Part shown: positions 57,527 through 64,000 of the stretch, piece by piece
Numbering within the stretch: position 1 is the stretch's first letter
Layout: every line of letters starts with the position of its first letter
From: Streptomyces sp. TLI_171
GTDB taxonomy: Bacteria > Actinomycetota > Actinomycetes > Streptomycetales > Streptomycetaceae
DNA length: 64,000 nucleotides
Direction: 5' to 3'
Assembly (NCBI RefSeq): GCF_003610255.1
Contig: NZ_RAPS01000001.1
Coordinates: 1,178,001 to 1,242,000 of the forward strand
Made by a program: the position numbers and the translations under genes
Notes under the pieces: model-generated
Seen by the model: the letters and a program-made list of their open reading frames with translations, nothing else
Told to the model about the DNA's origin: nothing
The model's database searches: none

Positions 57527-58576
57527 TCAGCGCTGGGCCGCCGCGGGCGGCCGGTGGTCGGGGTCGTGGACCTCGCCGACCAGTTCCTCCAGGACGTCCT
57601 CCAGGGCGACCAGGCCGAGCTGCCGGCCGTCCGCGTCCACCACGGCCGCCAGGTGGGCGGCGGCGCGGCGCATCGCGGCGAGCGCGTCGTCCAGCGGCAG
57701 GCCGGCCCGCAGCACGGTGATCGGCCGCCACAGCCGGGCCGGGACGGGCGCCGACAGGTTGTCGGCCTCCAGCGAGTCCTTGACGTGCAGGTAGCCCAGC
57801 ACGGTGCCGCTCGGGTCGGCGACCGGGAAACGCGAGAAGCCGGTGCGCACCGCGAGCCGCTGGATCTCCTCGCCGGTGACCTCGCGGCCCACGGTGACCA
57901 GCTGGTCCGGGGCGAGCAGCACCTCGGTGACCGGGCGGCTGCCCATCTCCAGGGCGTCCTCCAGGCGTTCGCGGCGGCGGTCGTCGAGCAGCCCGGCCTC
58001 TCCGGAGTCGGAGAGCATCAGCAGCAGCTGTTCGCTGGTGGCGACCGAGTCCACCTCGTCCTTGGGCTCGACCCGGAACAGCCGCAGCACCCCGTTGGCG
58101 AAGGCGTTCAGGAAAGCGATGAATGGGGCGAGCCAGCGGGCCAGCCGGTCCAGCGGCGGGCCGAGCCAGAGCGCGGCCTTCTCCGGTCCGGCCAGCGCCA
58201 GGTTCTTCGGCACCATCTCGCCGAGCACCATGTGCAGGAACACCACGATGCTCAGCGCGATGGCGTAGCTGAGCAGGTGCATCGCCGAGTCGGGCACGCC
58301 GACCGCGTGGAAGGCGGGCTCCAGCAGGTGCGCGATGGTCGGCTCGGCGAGCGCGCCGAGCAGCAGCGAGCAGACGGTGATGCCGAGCTGGGCGGCGGCG
58401 AGCATCGCCGACACGTTGGACAGCGCGTGCAGCACGGTGCGGGCGCGCTTGTCGCCGGCCTCGGCGAGCGGTTCGATCTGGCTGCGGCGCACCGAGATGA
58501 CGGCGAACTCGGCGCCGACGAAGTACGCGTTGCCGAGCAGCAGGAGCAGCGAGAAGGCGAGTTGCAGGGCGCTCAT
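57527..58576 (-). CDS. CNNM/CorC-like membrane protein (DUF21 plus CBS domains)
   Basis: A 349-residue membrane protein: a DUF21/CNNM transmembrane domain (about 1-190, with helices including LLLLLGNAYFVGAEFAVISVRR and QLGITVCSLLLGALAEP) and a cytosolic CBS pair (about 215-330, with VTEVLLAPDQLVTV, GYLHVKDSLEADNL and ALEDVLEELVGEVHDP). The family is linked to magnesium and cobalt efflux. It lacks the C-terminal CorC_HlyC domain that its neighbour has, so the two may form a heteromer. ATG 58576 overlaps the upstream TGA as ATGA, so translation is coupled. Confidence 0.9.
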   Translation of the reverse strand: MSALQLAFSLLLLLGNAYFVGAEFAVISVRRSQIEPLAEAGDKRARTVLHALSNVSAMLAAAQLGITVCSLLLGALAEPTIAHLLEPAFHAVGVPDSAMHLLSYAIALSIVVFLHMVLGEMVPKNLALAGPEKAALWLGPPLDRLARWLAPFIAFLNAFANGVLRLFRVEPKDEVDSVATSEQLLLMLSDSGEAGLLDDRRRERLEDALEMGSRPVTEVLLAPDQLVTVGREVTGEEIQRLAVRTGFSRFPVADPSGTVLGYLHVKDSLEADNLSAPVPARLWRPITVLRAGLPLDDALAAMRRAAAHLAAVVDADGRQLGLVALEDVLEELVGEVHDPDHRPPAAAQR

Positions 58577-59913
58577 CGGTGGTTGTCCTGGTCCTCGTGG
58601 TCGTTCTCGTCGCGCACCCGGCGGATCTCCACCCGGCTGGTGCGGTGCCGGTCCACGGCGGTCACGGTCAGTTCCCAGCCGGGCAGTTCGGCGCTCTCGC
58701 CGACGGCGGGGAGCTTGCCGAGCAGGTCGGCGAGCAGGCCGCCGAGGGTCTCGTACGGGCCGTCGGGGGCGTGCAGGCCGATCTTGGCGAGCTGGTCGAG
58801 CCGGGCCCGCCCGTCGGCGTCCCAGACCGGCAGCCCGTCGCGGGCGCCGAGCGGGCGCAGCTCGGGGGTGTCGGCGGGGTCGTGCTCGTCCTGCACCTCG
58901 CCGACCACCTCCTCGACGATGTCCTCGATGGTGGCGACGCCGGCGGTGCCGCCGTACTCGTCGACCACCACGGCCATCGGCTCGCGGCCGCGCAGCAGGT
59001 CGAGCAGCCGCTCGGCGGACATGGTCTCCGGGACCAGCAGCGGCGGCGCGGCGAGGTGGCGGACCTTGGTGTGGTCGCGGCGCTCGGCGGGGACCGCCAG
59101 CGCGTCCTTGAGGGTGACGGTGCCGGTGACCTCGTCGAGGCTCTCGGCGTACACCGGGAAGCGGCTCAGCCCGGTGGCCCGGGTCAGGTTGAGCACGTCG
59201 CCGGCGGTGGCGTCCTCCTGCAGCGCGGCGACGTCGATCCGCGGGGTCATCACGGACTCCGCGGTGAGCTCGCGCAGGCCCAGGGTGCGGACGAACAGCG
59301 TCGCCGACTGCTCGTCTATGGCGCCGGCCTGGAACGAGTGCCGGGCCAGCGCGACCAGTTCGTCGGGGGTACGGGCGTGGCCGAGCTCCTCCTGCGGTTC
59401 GACGCCGAACATCCGCACGACCCGGTCGGCGGAGCCGTTCAGGAAGGCGATCAGCGGCCGGCAGGCGGTGGAGAAGGCGCGCTGCGGGCCGACCACGGCG
59501 TGGGCGACCTGCATCGGGCGGGAGATCGCCCAGTTCTTCGGGACGAGTTCGCCGATCACCATCTGCAGCACGGTGGCCAGCACCAGGCCGACGATCAGCG
59601 CGGTGCCGCGGGCCGCCGAGTCGGGCAGGCCGATGCCGGTGAACACCGGGGCGAGCAGGGTGGACAGCGCCGGTTCGGCGAGCATGCCGACCACCAGCGA
59701 GGTGATGGTGATGCCGAGCTGGGCGCCGGACAGCTCGAAGGAGAGCCGCTGCAGGGCCTTGGACAGGCGCTTCGCCTGCCGGTCACCGGCGGCGGCGGCG
59801 CGTTCCACGGTGCCGCGGTCGGCGGTCACGAAGGCGAACTCGGCGGCCACGAACAGGCCGTTGGCGAGGATGAGCACGAATGCCGCGAGCAGCAGGAGCC
59901 AGGCGGTGGTCAT
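58573..59913 (-). CDS. hemolysin/CorC-family membrane protein (DUF21, CBS and CorC_HlyC domains)
   Basis: A 446-residue protein: DUF21/CNNM transmembrane domain (about 1-200, LLLAAFVLILANGLFVAAEFAFV), a CBS pair (about 220-345, SVMTPRIDVAALQED, MAVVVDEYGGTAGVATIEDIVEEVVGEVQDEHD) and a C-terminal CorC_HlyC domain (about 360-440). Often annotated hemolysin, but the family function is divalent-cation transport or its control. The downstream DUF21 gene overlaps by four bases (ATGA), and the pair is commonly found together in actinobacteria. ATG 59913. Confidence 0.92.
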   Translation of the reverse strand: MTTAWLLLLAAFVLILANGLFVAAEFAFVTADRGTVERAAAAGDRQAKRLSKALQRLSFELSGAQLGITITSLVVGMLAEPALSTLLAPVFTGIGLPDSAARGTALIVGLVLATVLQMVIGELVPKNWAISRPMQVAHAVVGPQRAFSTACRPLIAFLNGSADRVVRMFGVEPQEELGHARTPDELVALARHSFQAGAIDEQSATLFVRTLGLRELTAESVMTPRIDVAALQEDATAGDVLNLTRATGLSRFPVYAESLDEVTGTVTLKDALAVPAERRDHTKVRHLAAPPLLVPETMSAERLLDLLRGREPMAVVVDEYGGTAGVATIEDIVEEVVGEVQDEHDPADTPELRPLGARDGLPVWDADGRARLDQLAKIGLHAPDGPYETLGGLLADLLGKLPAVGESAELPGWELTVTAVDRHRTSRVEIRRVRDENDHEDQDNHR

Positions 59914-60119
59914 CGGGCCGCCCGCCTTCCCTGGCTCGGAAGTTGCGTGGCGGCGCGGGTACTACCGGACGGATCGTCCATCGAGGGGAGGTGTCACTCC
60001 TCAGGTCGCGGGCGGCCGCGGCGGGACAGGACACGAAGTGGCTTTGCCGCGGTTTTACCAGCGTAGACCATACCCGAACGCGTACCGGATCTTGTTCGAC
60101 CCGTCCGTCCGGGGGCGTG

Positions 60120-60569
60120 TCAGCGGTGCGCGGGCCCGCCGCGGTGCTCGACCAGGTCGCGCAGGGTGCGGGCGGCGGCGATCGCCTGGTCGCGGCCGCC
60201 GGCGGGCTGGATGCCGACGGCGGCCAGCGCGGTGCCGTCGGCGAGGTCGAGCATCACCCAGGGGTCGCCGGCCCGGAAGTTGACCCGGACCACCTCGGCC
60301 CAGGCCAGCCGGCGGCTGCGGACGAAGTTGACCACGGTCAGGCCGTCGGCGTCGGCGGTCACCTTGGGCCGGGCCAGCATCAGGCCGACGGCGGCGAACA
60401 GCAGGCCGGAGCCGACCATCATCACCCGGTCGTTGAACTGCCAGTTGTCCGGCAGGGCGACGGCGAGCACGGCGAACAGCACCACCAGCACCGCGCACAG
60501 GATCAGCAGCACGACCCGGTTGCGCCGGGGCGCCCAGGTGACGGGGAGGTCGACGGCAGCGGTGGACAC
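60120..60569 (-). CDS. PH-domain-like membrane protein
   Basis: A 149-residue protein with two transmembrane helices (RVVLLILCAVLVVLFAVLAVAL, MMVGSGLLFAAVGLMLA) and a C-terminal cytosolic bPH6-like domain (VTADADGLTVVNFVRSRRLAWAEVVRVNFRAGDPWVMLDLADG). Function unknown; the same gene follows hisG in many streptomycetes. GTG 60569 with TGGAG upstream. It is separated from hisG by a terminator hairpin. Confidence 0.87.
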   Translation of the reverse strand: MSTAAVDLPVTWAPRRNRVVLLILCAVLVVLFAVLAVALPDNWQFNDRVMMVGSGLLFAAVGLMLARPKVTADADGLTVVNFVRSRRLAWAEVVRVNFRAGDPWVMLDLADGTALAAVGIQPAGGRDQAIAAARTLRDLVEHRGGPAHR

Positions 60570-60586
60570 GGGTGACTCCAGGGAGA

Positions 60587-60618
60587 GACGGGGGCCACCA
60601 GGATAAGCGGCCCCCGTC
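60587..60618 (-). terminator. terminator after hisG
   Basis: GACGGGGGCC (60587-60596) pairs perfectly with GGCCCCCGTC (60609-60618), 10 bases past the hisG stop. Confidence 0.8.
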
Positions 60619-60628
60619 CGACGGTCGG

Positions 60629-61477
60629 TCAGAGGCGGCAGGCGTGGATGTTGGTCACCAGGATGGCCCGCGCGCCGATCGCCCACAGGTCGTCCATGAT
60701 CCGCTGGGCCTCCTTGCGGAGCACCATCGAGCGGACCGCCACCCAGCCCTCGGTGTGCAGCGGGGAGACGGTCGGCGACTCCAGGCCCGGGGTGAGGGCA
60801 ACGGCCTCGCCGACCTTCTCGGCCCGGATGTCGTAGTCCATCAGCACGTAGCGGCGGGCCACCAGCACGCCCTGCAGGCGGCGCAGGAACTGGTCGACCG
60901 CCGCGTCCTCGCCGGCGCCCTTGGGGCGGATCACCACGGCGTCGGAGACCAGGATCGGCTCGCCGAACACCTCCAGGCCGGCGTTGCGCAGGCTGGTGCC
61001 GGTCTCCACCACGTCGGCGATCACGTCGGCGACGCCGAGGTGCACGGCGGTCTCCACGGCGCCGTCCAGCTTGGTGACGGTGGCCTTCACGCCGTGCTCG
61101 GCGAGGTGCTGCTCGACCAGCCCGGTGTACGAGGTGGCGATCCGCAGGCCGTCGAGGTCGCGGACGTCGGAGAGCTCCTTGCCGAGCGGCTTGGCGAACC
61201 GGAAGGTCGAGCCGGCGAAGCCGAGCGCGAGCACCTCCTCGGCCTCCGAGGCGGAGTCCAGCAGCAGGTCGCGGCCGGTGATGCCGACGTCGAGGCGGCC
61301 GGAGCCGACGTAGACGGCGATGTCGCGCGGGCGCAGGAAGAAGAACTCGACCTGGTTGTCGGGGTCGACCAGGACGAGTTCCTTGGCCTCCTTGCGCTGC
61401 CGGTAACCGGCCTCATGGAGCATCTCCGCCGCGGGACCCGAGAGCGAACCCTTGTTGGGGACGGCGATGCGGAGCAT
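60629..61477 (-). CDS. hisG: ATP phosphoribosyltransferase
   Basis: A 282-residue long-form HisG, first enzyme of histidine biosynthesis; it joins ATP and PRPP and is inhibited by histidine. The catalytic part (about 1-205) shows LRIAVPNKGSLSGPAAEMLHEAGY, DVGITGRDLLLDSASEAEEVL and the PRPP loop DVVETGTSLRNAGLEVFGEPI. The C-terminal regulatory domain (about 210-282) binds histidine. The start is ATG 61477 (MLRIAVPNKG); an upstream start at 61507 is unlikely. It lies 40 bases after hisE on the same strand. Confidence 0.96.
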   Translation of the reverse strand: MLRIAVPNKGSLSGPAAEMLHEAGYRQRKEAKELVLVDPDNQVEFFFLRPRDIAVYVGSGRLDVGITGRDLLLDSASEAEEVLALGFAGSTFRFAKPLGKELSDVRDLDGLRIATSYTGLVEQHLAEHGVKATVTKLDGAVETAVHLGVADVIADVVETGTSLRNAGLEVFGEPILVSDAVVIRPKGAGEDAAVDQFLRRLQGVLVARRYVLMDYDIRAEKVGEAVALTPGLESPTVSPLHTEGWVAVRSMVLRKEAQRIMDDLWAIGARAILVTNIHACRL

Positions 61478-61517
61478 GAGTGGCGAACCCTTCGCGTTGA
61501 CTGTCAATGGGGTGGGA

Positions 61518-61790
61518 CTAGAGGTACTTGTACACGTCTTCGAGCGTCAGCCCGCGGGCGATCATCATCACCTGGACGTGGTAGAGGAGCTGCGAGATCT
61601 CCTCCGCGGCCTCCGCCGACGACTGGTACTCGGCGGCCATCCAGACCTCGGCGGCCTCCTCGACGACCTTCTTGCCGATCGCGTGGACGCCCTGCTGAAC
61701 CAGCTGGGCGGTGCGGGAGGTCTCGGGGTCGCCGGCGGCGGCCTTCTGCTGGAGCTCGGCGAAGAGCTCCTCGAATGTCTTGGAAGCCAT
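61518..61790 (-). CDS. hisE: phosphoribosyl-ATP pyrophosphatase
   Basis: A 90-residue HisE, an all-alpha NTP pyrophosphatase that makes phosphoribosyl-AMP in step two of histidine biosynthesis. The metal-binding helix is [17 protein letters not shown] (Glu-x-x-Glu) and the second is [22 protein letters not shown]. Start ATG 61790. It stands alone, without HisI fused, directly upstream of hisG. Confidence 0.95.
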   Translation of the reverse strand: MASKTFEELFAELQQKAAAGDPETSRTAQLVQQGVHAIGKKVVEEAAEVWMAAEYQSSAEAAEEISQLLYHVQVMMIARGLTLEDVYKYL

Positions 61791-61883
61791 GATGGTGCTC
61801 ACCTTACGGGGTGCGGGCTGACGGACGGTAAACGGTTCCGCACCGTGGACAGTCCGGTGGACGTCCACGGTGCAACCCGTCGT

Positions 61884-62369
61884 TCACCGCCAGGGCTCGG
61901 ACACCCCGCGCAGCGCTGCGGCGGTGGCGACCGCCGCGGTGACCGCCTCGTGGCCCTTGTCCTCGGCGGAGTCCGGCAGGCCGGCCCGGTCCAGCGCCTG
62001 CTGCTCGGTGTCGCAGGTGAGGACGCCGAAGCCGACCGGGACGCCGGTGTCCACCGACACCTGGGTCAGGCCGAGGGTGGCGCCCTGGCAGACGTAGTCG
62101 AAGTGCGGGGTGCCGCCGCGGATCACCACGCCCAGCGCCACCACCGCGTCGTACCCGCGGTCGGCCAGCTGCTTTGCGGCGACCGGCAGTTCGAAGGTGC
62201 CGGGGACGCGGACCACGGTCGGCTCCTCGATCCCGAGCTCCTTCAGGGCGCGGTGCGCGCCGTCCAGCAGTCCGTTCATCACCTGCTCGTGCCACTGCGC
62301 GGCGATCACCGCGACCCGCAGGTCGGCGCAGTTCTTCGGGGACAGGACGGGGGCTCCGTGGCCGGCCAT
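61884..62369 (-). CDS. ribH: 6,7-dimethyl-8-ribityllumazine synthase
   Basis: A 161-residue lumazine synthase. It condenses 5-amino-6-ribitylamino-uracil with dihydroxybutanone phosphate in riboflavin synthesis. Motifs: [17 protein letters not shown] with the catalytic His, [15 protein letters not shown], and [18 protein letters not shown]. The family forms an icosahedral 60-mer or pentamer. It follows ribBA by 63 bases on the same strand. Confidence 0.96.
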   Translation of the reverse strand: MAGHGAPVLSPKNCADLRVAVIAAQWHEQVMNGLLDGAHRALKELGIEEPTVVRVPGTFELPVAAKQLADRGYDAVVALGVVIRGGTPHFDYVCQGATLGLTQVSVDTGVPVGFGVLTCDTEQQALDRAGLPDSAEDKGHEAVTAAVATAAALRGVSEPWR

Positions 62370-62432
62370 TTCTGCTTCCTCTTTCCGATGGTGCGTCAGC
62401 GTGCTTGGTACAGGGGCTGCTTGCTGTCGCGA

Positions 62433-63701
62433 CTACTTGCTGTCGTCCTCGAGCCACGGCAGGTCGTGGCCCATCCGGTCGCGCTTGGTGCGCAGGTAGC
62501 GCAGGTTGTGCTCGCCCGCGGCGGTGGGCAGCGGGCGGCGGGCGGCGACCTTCAGGCCGTGCTCGGTGAGCGCGGTCTGCTTCGCCGGGTTGTTGCTGAG
62601 CAGGGTGAGCGAGCGGACGCCCAGGTCGGTGAGCATCTGCGCGCCGATCGAGTAGTCGCGGGCGTCGGCGGGCAGGCCCTGGTCGAGGTTGGCGTCGACG
62701 GTGTCCAGGCCCTGTTCCTGCAGCTGGTAGGCGCGGAGCTTGTGGGCCAGGCCGATGCCGCGGCCCTCGTGGCCGCGCAGGTACAGCACCACGCCGCGGC
62801 CGGCCTCGGCGACAGCGGCCAGCGAGGCCTGCAGCTGGGGGCCGCAGTCGCAGCGCAGCGAGCCGAACACGTCGCCGGTGAGGCACTCGGAGTGCAGCCG
62901 GACCAGCACGTCCTCGCCGTCGGGGAGCCTGCCGTCGGCGTCCAGGCCGCCGGCCACCAGGGCCAGGTGCTCGACCCCGTCGATCGTGCCGCGGTAGCCG
63001 ACGGCGGTGAACGCGCCGTGCTCGGTGGGCAGTTGGGTGACGGCGGCGCGGTCCACGTGCAGTTCGGTGCGGCGGCGGTAGGCGATCAGGTCCTCGATGG
63101 AGATGATCGCCAGGCCGTGTTCGCGGGCGAAGGCGTGCAGTTCGGGCAGCCGGGCCATGCTGCCGTCGTCGTTGACCACCTCGGCGATGCCGCCGGCCGG
63201 CGGGAGCCCGGCCAGCCGGGCCAGGTCGACGGCGGCCTCGGTGTGCCCGGGGCGGACCAGCACGCCGCCGTCCACCGCGCGAAGCGGGAAGACGTGCCCG
63301 GGGCGGGTCAGGTCGGCGGGCTCGGTGCCGGCCGAGGCGAGCAGCTTGACGGTGCGGGCCCGGTCGGCGGCGGAGATGCCGGTGGAGACGCCGTCGCGGG
63401 CGTCCACCGAGACGGCGTAGGCGGTGCCCTTGCGGTCCTCGTTGACCCGGGTCATCGGCGGCAGCCGGAGCCGGTCGAGTTCCTCGCCGGTCATCGGCAC
63501 GCAGATCACGCCGGAGGAGTAGCGGACGGTGAACGCCAGCAGCTCGGGGGTGGCCGCGGAGGCGGCGAAGACGATGTCGCCCTCGTTCTCGCGGTTCTCG
63601 TCGTCGACCACGATCACGGCGCGGCCGAGCGCGATGTCCGCGACGGCGCGCTCGACCGGGTCGAGGGCGAGCGGTTCGGCGGCGGCAGTGGTGGCGCTCA
63701 T
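62433..63701 (-). CDS. ribBA: bifunctional 3,4-dihydroxy-2-butanone-4-phosphate synthase / GTP cyclohydrolase II
   Basis: A 422-residue RibBA. The N-terminal DHBP synthase (about 15-215) has [17 protein letters not shown] (the acidic metal site) and the His in [14 protein letters not shown]. The C-terminal GTP cyclohydrolase II (about 220-400) has the zinc ligands in [21 protein letters not shown], and the catalytic [10 protein letters not shown]. It makes both precursors of the riboflavin pathway. Start ATG 63701 overlaps the ribM stop (63698) as ATGA. The FMN-dependent control, if present, would lie upstream of the window. Confidence 0.96.
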   Translation of the reverse strand: MSATTAAAEPLALDPVERAVADIALGRAVIVVDDENRENEGDIVFAASAATPELLAFTVRYSSGVICVPMTGEELDRLRLPPMTRVNEDRKGTAYAVSVDARDGVSTGISAADRARTVKLLASAGTEPADLTRPGHVFPLRAVDGGVLVRPGHTEAAVDLARLAGLPPAGGIAEVVNDDGSMARLPELHAFAREHGLAIISIEDLIAYRRRTELHVDRAAVTQLPTEHGAFTAVGYRGTIDGVEHLALVAGGLDADGRLPDGEDVLVRLHSECLTGDVFGSLRCDCGPQLQASLAAVAEAGRGVVLYLRGHEGRGIGLAHKLRAYQLQEQGLDTVDANLDQGLPADARDYSIGAQMLTDLGVRSLTLLSNNPAKQTALTEHGLKVAARRPLPTAAGEHNLRYLRTKRDRMGHDLPWLEDDSK

Positions 63702-64000
63702 GCTGCGACTCCCTTGGCGAGCGGGCCGGTTCGGACGGTGCGGGCCTTGGTCCACCAGCTGACCAGGCCGGCCAGCACCAGGACGAAGTAGATGGTGAAG
63801 GTGAGCGCGGAGAAGGTGTAGCCGTGGTTGTAGGCGTAGGGCACGCCGACCAGGTCGACGGCCAGCCAGGCGAACCAGAACTCGACCCAGCCGCGGGCCT
63901 GGGCGTACATCGCGGCGAGCGTGCCGACGAAGATGTAGGCGTCGAACAGCGGCGCCCAGGACAGCTTCGGGAAGGCGTGGAACAGCGCGGCCACGGCGGC
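63698..64000 (-). CDS. ribM: PnuC-family riboflavin/vitamin transporter, C-terminal part (RibM-like; 5' end outside window)
   Basis: Partial: 100 residues to the stop, which overlaps the ribBA start as ATGA. Three transmembrane helices are visible: [35 protein letters not shown] and [18 protein letters not shown]. The family is PnuC; a member inside the rib operon of streptomycetes is the riboflavin importer RibM (PnuX), so that name fits by context rather than by an active-site motif. The cytosolic tail is short and basic. Confidence 0.85.
   Translation of the reverse strand, partial: AAVAALFHAFPKLSWAPLFDAYIFVGTLAAMYAQARGWVEFWFAWLAVDLVGVPYAYNHGYTFSALTFTIYFVLVLAGLVSWWTKARTVRTGPLAKGVAA

Noticed and set aside
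1..64000. tRNA, rRNA or riboswitch genes
   Set aside because: I looked for tRNA T-loop (GGTTCGAATCC-like) sequences and found none with matching stems. An FMN riboswitch would be expected upstream of the rib operon, outside the window.

Overview
The window is chromosomal DNA of very high G+C content with strong G/C preference at third codon positions, many GTG starts, AGGAGG-type ribosome sites and large antisense open frames. Together with RbpA, FxsA, HisE/HisG next to RibBA/RibH and CBM2-tailed secreted glycanases, this points to a streptomycete (Streptomyces or Kitasatospora). There is no sign of phage, plasmid, insertion sequence, CRISPR array or tRNA.

Region by region. 1-2.4 kb: end of an aldo/keto reductase, an ADP-ribosylglycohydrolase and an alpha/beta hydrolase. 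2.4-21.2 kb: a large mannan/manno-oligosaccharide utilisation island. It holds a GH2 beta-mannosidase, two GH5 mannanases (one Sec-exported with a CBM2, one with a Tat signal), an SGNH esterase, an intact ABC importer (lipoprotein plus two permeases, no ATPase), a second solute-binding-protein gene broken by a one-base frameshift, four LacI-family regulators and a ROK kinase/regulator. Three TTAACCG-type operators lie before the mannanase/regulator pair and the beta-mannosidase. The likely path is extracellular mannan cleavage, import energised by a shared ATPase encoded elsewhere, then intracellular hydrolysis to mannose.

21.4-41.3 kb: mostly small regulator/enzyme pairs. These are MarR with a glyoxalase-like protein (twin perfect operators), WYL regulator with DUF3224 (perfect 9-5-9 palindrome), P450 with SDR, MarR with an atypical SDR, and an XRE regulator divergent from two zinc alcohol dehydrogenases and a cupin. 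In between are a SulP transporter remnant, a DsbA-like/VKOR disulfide pair, and a catalytic-core-only threonyl-tRNA synthetase preceded by a Thr-Thr-Thr leader peptide and a strong hairpin, which looks like transcription attenuation.

41.5-46.5 kb: a GH10 xylanase with CBM2, a GNAT acetyltransferase, an ankyrin protein, a 64-residue membrane protein with a clear promoter, and an FtsK-like protein whose P-loop is degenerate. 46.6-64 kb: core genes. These are rbpA (with a SigR-type promoter), fxsA, lnt, an amidase, an amidohydrolase, an Lrp regulator, a TPR-AAA+ ATPase with a DUF4230 protein, two CNNM/CorC-like membrane proteins, a PH-like membrane protein, hisG-hisE, and ribH-ribBA-ribM (the last cut by the window end).

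The best leads for something new are the thrS attenuator with its editing-less synthetase, the frameshifted transporter paralogue, and the 11-bp-phased TTCGAC repeats upstream of the xylanase.
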